Below are positions 7,904-16,508 of a DNA stretch of 64,000 nt, in pieces. The stretch is taken from assembly GCF_001953885.1 (NCBI RefSeq), contig NZ_MQUS01000004.1, positions 124,001 to 188,000 on the forward strand, given 5' to 3'. The stretch's first letter is position 1. Every line of letters begins with the position of its first letter. Under the pieces are notes generated by a model. That model did no database searches. It was given only the letters and a program-made list of their open reading frames with translations, and was not told the origin of the DNA. Position numbers and translations under genes: made by a program. This DNA comes from Streptomyces sp. IMTB 2501. GTDB lineage: Bacteria > Actinomycetota > Actinomycetes > Streptomycetales > Streptomycetaceae.

Positions 7904-9514
7904 TCAACAGCGGTAGCGATCCTCCGTCAACACCCCCTGAACCGTGGTCAGTACATGGTCGTAGCAGCCGTCGGAGCCGTACAGCCGGTAGCGCTCGCTC
8001 GACGTGCCGACCGCGTGCCGCTGGTCGCGCGGGACGTTCATCGTGTACGCCGCGTCGCCGCTGTAGGTGTCGTCGAGCTGTGACCAGGTGGTGCGCCGGC
8101 CGTCCCGCAGGTCCACGACCGACGCACGGTCGCCGATGGTCAGCACGGTGCGCAGCCGGTTGTCCGTGCCGATGGTCGTGGCGCCGTTCATGGTGTACGT
8201 CCGGTGCGTGTGCGTCGTCCGCGCGGGGCCCTGTCCGCCGACGGTGACCGTCTGGTCGTCGGACCACGCCGCGTCCAGTCCGTCCGTGTTCTCACCCTCG
8301 GTCCAGCGGTGCACGGAGGTGTTGGCGAGCCTCCGGGTGACGGTGGTGGTCACACGGCCGTGCGAGGTGTCGAGGTAGCCGGACACGGTGAGCCGGTGTC
8401 CCGCCTCGGTGTTCACACGGTTCTCCGAACCGGGCGTGTAGGTGGAGGAATTGGCGATGTCCGTCGCCCGGTCCGCAGTGAGCGCACCGGTGACCTGGGT
8501 GCGGTGCGCGTCCTGCCAGACCAGGACGTTCACCGGCGCGCTCCAGCCCGACTGGCCCGCGGGGACGCCGACGACGGACACGTCGACGTGGTGCGGACGG
8601 CCGTCGTCGAGCAGGCCCGCGAAGGGCGTGAGGTCGTACTCGATGGGCCGCACGTCGAAGGCGCCCGGCGCCGGAAGGACGTACCAGAGGAAGGGGTTGG
8701 ACCAGCCGCCGGTCCAGACGTTCGGGAACGGCGCCGCGATACCGGCGAGTTGACCGTCGACCTTGATCTGCACCTCACGGTAGGGACCGTGATCGGCCTT
8801 GCAGGAGTACGACGCCGGGTCGGCCACGGTGAGATACCAGAACTCCTCGCAGCCGCCGCCCGAACCGGTCGCATAGACCTCGGCGACGATCCGCTCGCTG
8901 TTGCGCGGGGCGGTGAGGGTTGTGCCGCCGGGCGAGTCCGCGAGCGTGAGGACACGGTCGGGGGTCCGCTCGGCGGGGCGGCCCGCATAGAAGGTCAGGC
9001 TGGCGTGCACATCGATGACACCGGTGTACGTGCCGTCCACCACGTTGCCGATCAGCATCTCGACGTCCTGCGGGCTGCGGAAGGTGTCGCTGTAGCGGGT
9101 GACGTCCTTCTCGACGTGCCATGCGATGCCGTCGGGCGAGGGTTCGGGTGTGGAGGTACGCAGGATCTCGACCCCGCCGACGTGCAGATAGCCGAGGCGG
9201 TCGTACTGACGGCCCTTCACCTTGCCGTCGAGCCGCAGGACGACCTTGCTCCAGTGGTCGCCGCAGTCCTGGGGCGGGGTGTAGGCGCCGCGGTAGGGCG
9301 TGAAGTCGCGGAACTGGGCGTCGGCCAGGGTGACCTGGCACGACCTGGTGTGCGGCCGGTCGGCGGGCGGTGCCGCGGTGACCGGGTCGTGCCAGTCGGT
9401 ACCGAACTCGGGCGGAACGTCGACCGCTTGGGCGACGACGGCTCCGGTACCGAGGATCGCGCTCACCAGGAGGGCCACACCGGCCAGCATGGACATGACT
9501 ATCTGTCTACTCAT
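7904..9514 (-). CDS. Secreted peptide-N4-asparagine amidase A-like protein (PNGase A)
   Basis: The 536-residue protein starts with a signal peptide (hydrophobic core LAGVALLVSAILGTGAVV, cleavage near AQA) and then matches the PNGaseA family: CQVTLADAQF, AYTPPQDCG, WSKVVLRLDGKVKGRQYDR, VGGVEILRTSTPEPSPDGI and EKDVTRYS. Plant and fungal members remove N-glycans from glycopeptides. In a soil actinomycete it probably acts outside the cell on plant or fungal glycoproteins. The C-terminal third is less conserved. The gene stands alone, convergent with nothing, and upstream of the dctA promoter region. Confidence 0.8.
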   Translation of the reverse strand: MSRQIVMSMLAGVALLVSAILGTGAVVAQAVDVPPEFGTDWHDPVTAAPPADRPHTRSCQVTLADAQFRDFTPYRGAYTPPQDCGDHWSKVVLRLDGKVKGRQYDRLGYLHVGGVEILRTSTPEPSPDGIAWHVEKDVTRYSDTFRSPQDVEMLIGNVVDGTYTGVIDVHASLTFYAGRPAERTPDRVLTLADSPGGTTLTAPRNSERIVAEVYATGSGGGCEEFWYLTVADPASYSCKADHGPYREVQIKVDGQLAGIAAPFPNVWTGGWSNPFLWYVLPAPGAFDVRPIEYDLTPFAGLLDDGRPHHVDVSVVGVPAGQSGWSAPVNVLVWQDAHRTQVTGALTADRATDIANSSTYTPGSENRVNTEAGHRLTVSGYLDTSHGRVTTTVTRRLANTSVHRWTEGENTDGLDAAWSDDQTVTVGGQGPARTTHTHRTYTMNGATTIGTDNRLRTVLTIGDRASVVDLRDGRRTTWSQLDDTYSGDAAYTMNVPRDQRHAVGTSSERYRLYGSDGCYDHVLTTVQGVLTEDRYRC

Positions 9515-9685
9515 GGCCGGTGTTCTACGGGGAGTCGGGGGCGGCCCGCAATGACGCGTCGAGGAGAACGACGCGATCGGGCCTGATCGGCCCCAGGGGC
9601 TTGTCGGCCCCGAGATGCACGCGGGGCGCGTCGGTGTCGGGGCGGCCTTGGAAAGACCGCCCGAGGCGGCCGGAGGGCCGGTGCG

Positions 9686-10438
9686 TCAGGCGCGCAGTTC
9701 CTGCCTGTCGCCCATCACCATCACCGGGCGCCGGGCCGGATCGAGCGTGCGCAGCAGGAACTGCATGGCGTCCATGGGCACGCTGACGCACGCGGACGTG
9801 CCGTCGCCGTGGTCGAGGTGCAGCCAGATGCCACCGCCCTTCGCGTCACCCTCGGGGCGAGCGCCGTCGTCCGGCGGGTGGCCCGGGCGGCGGTTGTAGT
9901 CGATGGCGATGACGTAGTCGAAGTCATGCTGATGCGCCTCGGCCCGGTTCGGGGGCGCGAAGGAGTTCGCGTCCTGGAGGTACGGCAGCCTGGTGCCTGG
10001 GTCGTCGAGCACACCGCCCGCGTCGGAGAGGCCGAACACACCGATGGGACTGCGCTCGTCACCCTCGCGATGGCGCCCGGTCCAGCCGTTGCGGCCGTTG
10101 TGCGCCGGCCACGTGGCCATCGGTCGCCACTCCGGCCCCTCCCGCATGTACAGCACGGCCGTGGAGTCGGGCGAGTTCTCGCCGTCGCCGTACACCACGA
10201 GGACCTGGCCGGTGTCCCGGGAGATCTGCCGGTACAGCCGGTCGCCGACGTCCGGGACGCGGGTCGGGTCGGCCACGGGAGCGGTCGACACCACGGGACT
10301 CCGCGTGACCTGTCCGTGGGGGCCCACCGCCCCGCCGGCGCGAACCGGACCGGACGCGTCGGTCCCACACGCGGACAGAGTCGCCACAAGTGCCCCAAAG
10401 GCCGTCGCCGCGACCGTCATTCGCCGCACGTTGTCCAT
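9686..10438 (-). CDS. L,D-transpeptidase (YkuD)-like lipoprotein
   Basis: Starting from the ATG at 10438 the protein has 250 residues. It opens with a short leader and the lipobox LSAC, so it should be lipid-anchored outside the membrane. The C-terminal domain carries GIWLHLDHGDGTSACVSV, which matches the YkuD pattern of a histidine followed by S/T-x-C, with the cysteine as nucleophile. It may cross-link peptidoglycan or act on the envelope in another way. An in-frame ATG 96 bp upstream would disrupt the leader, which is why the shorter start is chosen. Confidence 0.7.
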   Translation of the reverse strand: MDNVRRMTVAATAFGALVATLSACGTDASGPVRAGGAVGPHGQVTRSPVVSTAPVADPTRVPDVGDRLYRQISRDTGQVLVVYGDGENSPDSTAVLYMREGPEWRPMATWPAHNGRNGWTGRHREGDERSPIGVFGLSDAGGVLDDPGTRLPYLQDANSFAPPNRAEAHQHDFDYVIAIDYNRRPGHPPDDGARPEGDAKGGGIWLHLDHGDGTSACVSVPMDAMQFLLRTLDPARRPVMVMGDRQELRA

Positions 10439-10690
10439 GAGCACATGACCATCGTGGCTTACGTACCGGTTGATAGTGCGATCTTCTGGACATTCGGGTG
10501 ACGGCCTCATGCGCACGATGGACCGGCCGTCCACCCGACCGCCGAGAGCCGGACAGGACTCCTCTCCCGGCGATGCCGGACCCCGTGGCCCGTGGCCGGA
10601 AGCCGGTGGATTTCACCGCTCGGTCAGGAAAACCGTTTGAAATTCACCACTCAGCGACGCCAACCTTTCACAGCTCGTCACCGCTTCTCG

Positions 10691-10744
10691 CCGCCTCCCC
10701 TCCCCTCGCTTCCCCCTGCCTCCCTATTCCTCCCTTCCCTCCTG
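10691..10744 (+). other. Pyrimidine-rich tract before an ABC exporter operon
   Basis: About 50 of 54 bases are C or T on the plus strand, ending roughly 20 bp before the ATG of the first exporter gene. It probably lies in the mRNA leader. Such a tract leaves no clear Shine-Dalgarno sequence and could be unstructured or form a triplex. No function can be assigned. Confidence 0.4.
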
Positions 10745-10764
10745 ACACGAGCCACTGAGAACTC

Positions 10765-12597
10765 ATGCAGATTCAAGACCTTCCGTACTCCGATCCGGGC
10801 GTCCCGGACGCACGTTCGGGCCCCCGATTCCTGTGGTGGCTCTGGCGGAATCAGCTGGGCGGACAGCTGAAGTCGCTCGCCTGGGGCCTGCTGCACTTCG
10901 TCGCCGTCTCGGCCTTGCCCTTCTGTGTCGGCCTCGCTGTCCAGGCGGTCGTCGACCGCTCCGGCACCCGGCTCGCCCTGACGGGTGGTCTGATGCTGCT
11001 GTGCGGCACGGGCATCGCCGTCGGCGACACCTTCCTGCACCGGACCGCCGTCACCAACTGGATCACGGCCGCCGCCCGAGTCCAGCAACTGCTGGCGCGC
11101 AAGGCCGCCCGGCTCGGCTCCGCCCTGACCCGGCGGGTCGCCGCCGGCGAAGTGGTGGCGGTCTCCACCGGCGACGTCGAGAAGATCGGCTGGTTCGTCG
11201 AGGCCGTGTCCCGGTTCACCGCGGCCGCGCTGTCGGTCGTGGTGGTCTGTGTCGCCCTCGTCGTCTACCAGCCCGCCCTGGGCGTGGTCGTCGCCGTCGG
11301 ACTGCCGGTGGTGGCGCTCGCGGTGCTGCCGCTGCTGCCCCGGGCGACCCGCCGCGCCGACGTGCAGCGCGAGAAGGCGGGCCGGGCCACCGAGCTGGCC
11401 TCGGACACGGTCGCCGGGCTGCGCGTGCTGCGCGGCATCGGCGGCGAGGAGCTGTTCCTCGACCGCTACCGCCGTGCCTCGCAGGAGGTCCGGCACGCCG
11501 CGGTGCGCAGCGCCCGGATGTGGTCGCTGATCTCCGCCCTCCAGGTGCTGCTGCCCGGACTGCTGCTCATCGCAGTCGTCTGGCACGGCATCCACCTGGC
11601 CCGCCAGGGCCGGATCACCGTCGGTGAACTCGTCACCGTCTACAGCGCGGTCATGGTTCTGAACTACCCGCTGCGGCACTTCGAGGAGATCGCCATGGCG
11701 TACTCCTTCTCGCGGCCGTCGGCCAAACGGGCGGCACGGGTGCTGTCGCTGGAGCGGTCAACGGCCACCGAGGGCATCCGCGAGACGCAGGTGCCGTGCG
11801 GCGACCTGTACGACCCCGGCACCGATCTGCTGGCTCCAGCGGGCCGTCTCACCGCTGTGGTCTGCGGCGATCCGGACGCGGCGGGCAGGCTCGCGGAGCG
11901 GCTGGGCGGCCACGCGACCGAGCAGGGCCGCTCGGCGCTGCTCGGCGGCGTCGCCCTGGACGAACTCCCGCTGGACAGCGCCCGTACCGCCGTCCTTGTC
12001 CAGGACAAGGACCCGGTACTGCTGTCCGGCACGCTGCGTGAGCTGCTCGACGTGCCCGCCTCCGGAAGCGTGCGAGCCTCGGACGCGCTGGCCGCGGCGC
12101 AGTGCGACGACGTTCTGGACGCACTCGTCCAGGGCTCGCTGGACGCCGCGGACCCCATGGACGCCCGTATCAGCGAGCGCGGGCGGTCCCTGTCCGGAGG
12201 CCAGCGCCAGCGGCTGGCGCTGGCCCGGTCACTGATCACCGACCCCCAGGTGCTGGTGCTGGACGAACCGACGTCCGCGGTCGACTCGCACACCGAGGCA
12301 CGGATCGCGGACGGGCTGCGCCGACTGCGCTCGGGACGCACGACGGTGGTGTTCACCTCCTCACCGCTGCTGCTCGACCGCGCGGACCGCGTCGTCCTGG
12401 TCCACGAGGGCGAGGTCGTAGCGGTCGGTCCGCACCGCGAGCTGATCGACGGCGAGCCGCGATACCGGGCCGTGGTCACGCGAGAGCCGGACGCCGAGCT
12501 GGCCGCGGGCGACGCGGGCGCCCTGGTGGACACGGCCGACGAGGGCGCCCTCGTGGGCGCGGGCCAGGAACGGAAAGAGAGCGAGGAGAGCGCATGA
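10765..12597 (+). CDS. ABC exporter half-transporter with degenerate Walker A
   Basis: The 610-residue protein has a six-helix exporter domain (about 30-330) and a nucleotide-binding domain. The usual Walker A is replaced by CGDPDAAGRL (about 366-377), without the GKS/T core. The signature LSGGQRQRLALARSL and Walker B VLVLDEPTSAVD are intact. The H-loop histidine is replaced, reading FTSSPLL. This protein can offer a signature to its partner but should not hydrolyse ATP at its own Walker site. Its TGA overlaps the ATG of the next gene, so the two are coupled and probably form a heterodimer. Confidence 0.88.
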   Translation: MQIQDLPYSDPGVPDARSGPRFLWWLWRNQLGGQLKSLAWGLLHFVAVSALPFCVGLAVQAVVDRSGTRLALTGGLMLLCGTGIAVGDTFLHRTAVTNWITAAARVQQLLARKAARLGSALTRRVAAGEVVAVSTGDVEKIGWFVEAVSRFTAAALSVVVVCVALVVYQPALGVVVAVGLPVVALAVLPLLPRATRRADVQREKAGRATELASDTVAGLRVLRGIGGEELFLDRYRRASQEVRHAAVRSARMWSLISALQVLLPGLLLIAVVWHGIHLARQGRITVGELVTVYSAVMVLNYPLRHFEEIAMAYSFSRPSAKRAARVLSLERSTATEGIRETQVPCGDLYDPGTDLLAPAGRLTAVVCGDPDAAGRLAERLGGHATEQGRSALLGGVALDELPLDSARTAVLVQDKDPVLLSGTLRELLDVPASGSVRASDALAAAQCDDVLDALVQGSLDAADPMDARISERGRSLSGGQRQRLALARSLITDPQVLVLDEPTSAVDSHTEARIADGLRRLRSGRTTVVFTSSPLLLDRADRVVLVHEGEVVAVGPHRELIDGEPRYRAVVTREPDAELAAGDAGALVDTADEGALVGAGQERKESEESA

Positions 12598-14375
12598 TCG
12601 GCGTTGCGCCGCCGGCGTACGACCCGGCGGCCCCGACGGCCGCCACCACCCTGCCTGTCGGCGCGGCGGCGACCGTGCGCGGCTACGTCGCCGAGCTGTT
12701 CCGCCGGCACCGCCGGGCGTTCCTGCTGCTCATCGGCGTGAACACGGTGGCCGTGATCGCTTCCATGGTGGGTCCCTACCTGCTCGGCGGCCTGGTCGAG
12801 CGGGTGTCGGACGGGTCGCGGGAGCTTCATCTGGGCCTGACCGCCGGGCTGTTCGTGCTCGCGCTGTCCGTGCAGGCCGTCTTCGTACACCAGGTGCGGC
12901 TGCGGGGCGCGATGCTCGGCGAGCGGATGCTGGCCGACCTGCGCGAGGACTTCCTCGTCCGGTCGGTCGGGCTGCCGCCGGGCGTGCTGGAACGGGCCGG
13001 CACCGGTGATCTGCTCTCCCGCATCACCACCGACATCGACCGTCTGGCCAACGCGATGCGCGAGGCCGTGCCGCAGCTGGCTATCGGTGTCGTGTGGGCC
13101 CTGCTGCTGCTCGGCGGGCTCGTCGTGACGGCTCCGCCGCTCGCGGCCGCCGTGCTGCTCGCCGTGCCGGTGCTCGTGATCGGCTGCCGCTGGTACTTCA
13201 AGCGGGCGCCCTCCGGATACCGCTCCGAGGCCGCCGGATACGCGGCCGTCGCCGCCGCGCTCGCCGAGACGGTGGACGCGGGCCACACCGTCGAGGCGCA
13301 CCGGCTCGGCGCCCGCCGCGTCGCCCTGTCGGAGCGGCGGATCAAGGAGTGGACAGCCTGGGAGCGGTACACGCTCTGGCTGCGGTCCGTGCTCTTCCCG
13401 GTGATCAACGCCGTCCACATCATCGTGCTCGGCTCGGTCCTCATGGTCGGCGGGGCGTTCGTCCTGCACGGCTGGATCGGGGTGGGGCAACTGACCACGG
13501 GTGCCCTCCTCGCGCAGATGCTCGTCGACCCGGTGAACCTGATCCTGCGCTGGTACGACGAGGTGCAGGTCGCCCAGGTGTCGCTGGCCCGGCTGGTCGG
13601 TGTGCGGGACATCGAGCCGGACGCCGGGGACGTCTCGCTGGCGCCGGACGGGCGTGACGTGCACGCCGACCGGGTGCACTTCGGCTACCGCGAGGGCGTC
13701 GACGTGCTGCGCAAGGTGTCGCTGGAGGTCGCCCCGGGCACCCGGCTGGCCCTGGTCGGCCCCTCGGGCGCGGGCAAGTCCACCCTGGGCAGGCTGCTGG
13801 CCGGGATCTACGCACCCCGCGACGGCAGGATCACCCTGGGCGGCGCGGAGCTGTCCCGGATGCCCGCGGAACGGGTCCGCTCCCACGTCGCCCTCGTCAA
13901 CCAGGAACACCACGTCTTCGTCGGCTCCCTTCGGGACAACCTCCTGCTGGCCCGTACCGGTGCCACGGACGCCGAGCTGTGGGCGGCGCTGGGCGCGGTC
14001 GACGCGGACGGCTGGGCGCGGGCACTGGACGACGGCCTGGACACCGAGGTCGGCTCCGGCGGGCTCGCGCTGACCCCGGCGCAGGCCCAGCAGATCGCGC
14101 TGGCCCGGCTGGTGCTGGCCGATCCGCACACGCTGGTCCTGGACGAGGCCACCTCGCTGCTGGACCCACGCGCGGCCCGGCATCTGGAACGCTCCCTGGC
14201 CCGGGTCCTGGACGGCCGCACCGTAGTCGCCATCGCCCACCGCCTGCACACCGCCCATGACGCCGACGTGATCGCCGTCGTGGAGAACGGCCGCATCAGC
14301 GAGCTGGGCAGCCACGACGACCTGGTCACGGCGGACGGCCCCTACGCGGCGCTCTGGCGATCCTGGCACGGGTGA
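12594..14375 (+). CDS. ABC exporter half-transporter with degenerate signature motif
   Basis: The 593-residue partner has six membrane segments and a nucleotide-binding domain with canonical Walker A GPSGAGKST (about 389-397), Walker B TLVLDEATSLLD and an H-loop histidine in IAHRLHT. The signature is altered to LTPAQAQQIALARL in place of LSGGQ. Together with the preceding protein this gives one complete composite ATP site (this Walker A/B and H-loop with the partner's signature) and one dead site. The ATG at 12594 overlaps the upstream stop. The pair is probably an exporter for a lipophilic compound; the substrate is unknown. Confidence 0.88.
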   Translation: MIGVAPPAYDPAAPTAATTLPVGAAATVRGYVAELFRRHRRAFLLLIGVNTVAVIASMVGPYLLGGLVERVSDGSRELHLGLTAGLFVLALSVQAVFVHQVRLRGAMLGERMLADLREDFLVRSVGLPPGVLERAGTGDLLSRITTDIDRLANAMREAVPQLAIGVVWALLLLGGLVVTAPPLAAAVLLAVPVLVIGCRWYFKRAPSGYRSEAAGYAAVAAALAETVDAGHTVEAHRLGARRVALSERRIKEWTAWERYTLWLRSVLFPVINAVHIIVLGSVLMVGGAFVLHGWIGVGQLTTGALLAQMLVDPVNLILRWYDEVQVAQVSLARLVGVRDIEPDAGDVSLAPDGRDVHADRVHFGYREGVDVLRKVSLEVAPGTRLALVGPSGAGKSTLGRLLAGIYAPRDGRITLGGAELSRMPAERVRSHVALVNQEHHVFVGSLRDNLLLARTGATDAELWAALGAVDADGWARALDDGLDTEVGSGGLALTPAQAQQIALARLVLADPHTLVLDEATSLLDPRAARHLERSLARVLDGRTVVAIAHRLHTAHDADVIAVVENGRISELGSHDDLVTADGPYAALWRSWHG

Positions 14376-14714
14376 GACTCCGCCCTGTGCGCGAGCGCCA
14401 GGGTGCCAGGTGTTTGACGCCGAGTGCCGGATGCCGGCGGTCGTGGCCACGATCGCCGGGGAATGCGGCGGCCGGGCCGCGGCAAACGGGCGGGCTGGGG
14501 CGCGTGCCGGGCGCCGGTGCGCGTGTGCGGGCACGGAGCCACGTCCGTGACGTTGCGCGGTGCCGAGCAGGGGTGGAAGGCTGGAGAACGGCACCGGCTC
14601 GGGGCACGCCTCGGAACCACCCGGTTCACGGCGTGTGGCCCCCGTGTCGCGCGTGCCGGCGGCCCGCCGCCCGCTGTGGTGGCACATGGCCGTCCTCACC
14701 ACCTGGAGGTACTC
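14376..14714. other. Intergenic stretch, nothing recognised
   Basis: This 339-bp gap separates the exporter operon from the DUF5709 gene. It holds no convincing gene or repeat. It presumably contains the exporter terminator and the promoter of the DUF5709-L31 unit, but I cannot point to clear elements. Confidence 0.4.
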
Positions 14715-15185
14715 GTGGACCGCGCCGACAGCTGGGGGGACGACGTCTACCAGCCCGATTCCTCGGAGATCCGGGAGGACTCGGGGGTGCTCGACGTCGA
14801 GGACACACTGGACTTCGACGGCGTCGAGGACCCGCTCGACCGCGGCTGGTCCCCTCCTGAGCGCCCCTGGGCGGTGGAGCACACCGGTGTGACGGCGGCC
14901 GAGCGCCAGGCGGGCGAGACTCTCGACCAGCGGCTCGCCGAGGAGCAGCCGGACCTGCCCACGCCCGACGGCGACGACCTCGGTGACTGTGCCGGAACCG
15001 ACGGGGAACTCCTCGACAACGAGGTCGGCAACCTGCGCTCCGGCCGGCTGGTGGCTCCGGACGAGGGAGCGCACGAGGACGAAGAGGCCGCCCTCGTCGC
15101 CACCGATGTCGGCATCGACGGCGCCGCCGCCTCCGCCGAGGAGGCCGCGATGCACATCGTCGACGAGGAATCGCTGTCCGGCTGA
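14715..15185 (+). CDS. DUF5709-like acidic protein
   Basis: Starting from the GTG at 14715, which has GGAGGT 7 bp upstream, the protein has 156 residues and is very acidic. It contains VYQPDSSEIREDSGVLD at the start and a WSPPERP motif followed by ETLDQRLAEEQPD, features of a small actinobacterial family annotated DUF5709. No membrane segment or signal peptide is present, so it should be cytoplasmic. The function is not known. The L31 paralogue gene follows 42 bp later, so the two may share a transcript. Confidence 0.7.
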   Translation: MDRADSWGDDVYQPDSSEIREDSGVLDVEDTLDFDGVEDPLDRGWSPPERPWAVEHTGVTAAERQAGETLDQRLAEEQPDLPTPDGDDLGDCAGTDGELLDNEVGNLRSGRLVAPDEGAHEDEEAALVATDVGIDGAAASAEEAAMHIVDEESLSG

Positions 15186-15227
15186 GCCGCGCGCCCCCTG
15201 CCCGACCGCCCCGCACGAGGAGCCGCC

Positions 15228-15491
15228 ATGCAGCAGGACAAGCACCCCGACTACCACCCCGTGGTCTTCCGTGACCGCGCCGCCGGCTACGCGTTCCTGA
15301 CCCGCTCGACCGCGCAGAGCGAGCAGACCATCGAGTGGGACGACGGCCGGACCTACCCGGTGGTCGACGTGGAGATCTCCTCGGAGAGCCACCCCTTCTA
15401 CACGGGCAAGGCCCGGACCGTCGACACCGAGGGCCGCGTCGCCCGCTTCGAGCGCCGGTACGGCGGGGCGGAGTCCGGCGAGGCGACCTGA
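15228..15491 (+). CDS. rpmE2: Ribosomal protein bL31, zinc-independent type B paralogue
   Basis: The 87-residue protein matches type B L31: [44 protein letters not shown] and [10 protein letters not shown]. It lacks the CxxC zinc ligands of the type A protein. In Streptomyces such paralogues commonly replace zinc-containing L31 during zinc limitation and are repressed by Zur. No Zur-like palindrome is visible in the 42 bp before this gene, so control would have to act from a promoter further upstream or be different here. Confidence 0.93.
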   Translation: MQQDKHPDYHPVVFRDRAAGYAFLTRSTAQSEQTIEWDDGRTYPVVDVEISSESHPFYTGKARTVDTEGRVARFERRYGGAESGEAT

Positions 15492-15568
15492 TCCACCTGC
15501 TCCCGATCCGTGCCTCGGGTCAGGCACCGGGCTACGCGGAAGGAAACGCCCCGGAAGTGAGGGGCGCC

Positions 15569-16363
15569 TCAGATCACGTTGAGGGCCGCCGCACAGCCCA
15601 CTCCGCCGAGCAGCATGAACACGGGCATCAGCACCTTCAGCTCCACCCAGCTCCCGGCCCGGAAGCGCATCGCCTTCGGCGGCCCCACCGGGTACCACCG
15701 CTTGCGGCCCAGCGGGATGGGCCACAGGATCGGACAGCCCGACACGGTCAGCGCGTCCCCGATGTCGTGCACCAGCGCGCCCAGCACGACCGGCAGTCCC
15801 AGCCACAGGTACTGCTGGCCCGGCGCGGTGAACAGCCAGTCGGAGCCATTGCCGGGCTTGTCCAGGATCCCCGCGAGGATCCACGCGCTGGTCGCTGCCA
15901 GCAGCCAGACCAGGACATCGGCGCTGGAACCCCGGGCCGCCCGCCACAGCAGACCCTCGATCGCCAGCACCATGTGCACGAAGAGAATCGCCAGTACCGC
16001 CCACCGGCCGCCCGCGATCGCCGCTGCCGAGCAGCCGGCGCCGAGCAGGACCGCCCACAGCCAGGTGTGCGTCAGTGTGCGGTGGCCGCCGTTGCGGCGC
16101 GGGTCGCCCTTCATCCGGGTCGCCTTGTAGACGGCGTACGACAGCTTGTCCACGATCTCGCAGGTCCAGTGAGAGATCGGGCCGAAGGAGCGCGAGATGG
16201 TCGCCGCCTTGTGGTCGAGGTCCGGGGCGAGCGCGGCACCGGCACAGATCAGAGCCCCCACGAGGAGAACCGGCCAGGGCATCGGATGCCCCGCCGCCGC
16301 GGCGGCGGCTCCGACCCCGAGCCAGGCCGCGGCCCCCGACAGTGAGTGTGCTGGTCCCATCAT
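15569..16363 (-). CDS. Membrane-bound metal-dependent hydrolase (YdjM/DUF457-like)
   Basis: From the ATG at 16363, with GGGAAG 8 bp upstream, the protein has 264 residues and starts MMGPAHSLSGAAAWLG. The early histidine, the DLDHKAATISRSFGP stretch, the HRTLTH motif and the later HDIGDALT match the YdjM/DUF457 family of inner-membrane hydrolases, with several hydrophobic segments between them. These histidines and aspartates are the likely metal ligands. Family members are linked in E. coli to the SOS regulon, but the substrate is unknown. The gene is divergent from the helicase gene, about 145 bp away. Confidence 0.75.
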   Translation of the reverse strand: MMGPAHSLSGAAAWLGVGAAAAAAGHPMPWPVLLVGALICAGAALAPDLDHKAATISRSFGPISHWTCEIVDKLSYAVYKATRMKGDPRRNGGHRTLTHTWLWAVLLGAGCSAAAIAGGRWAVLAILFVHMVLAIEGLLWRAARGSSADVLVWLLAATSAWILAGILDKPGNGSDWLFTAPGQQYLWLGLPVVLGALVHDIGDALTVSGCPILWPIPLGRKRWYPVGPPKAMRFRAGSWVELKVLMPVFMLLGGVGCAAALNVI

Positions 16364-16508
16364 GGCCGCTTCCCGCCCCATTCCTCGTGTGCCGCTGTCC
16401 AGTTGACCTGGTGCGCTGACGCTCCGTCGGCGACACAGCGTAGCTGCCGTGATCTTCGCGCTCACAGCCGATTCCCCTCTTGGGGACCGGGGCAGGCAAG
16501 ATGGGTGC

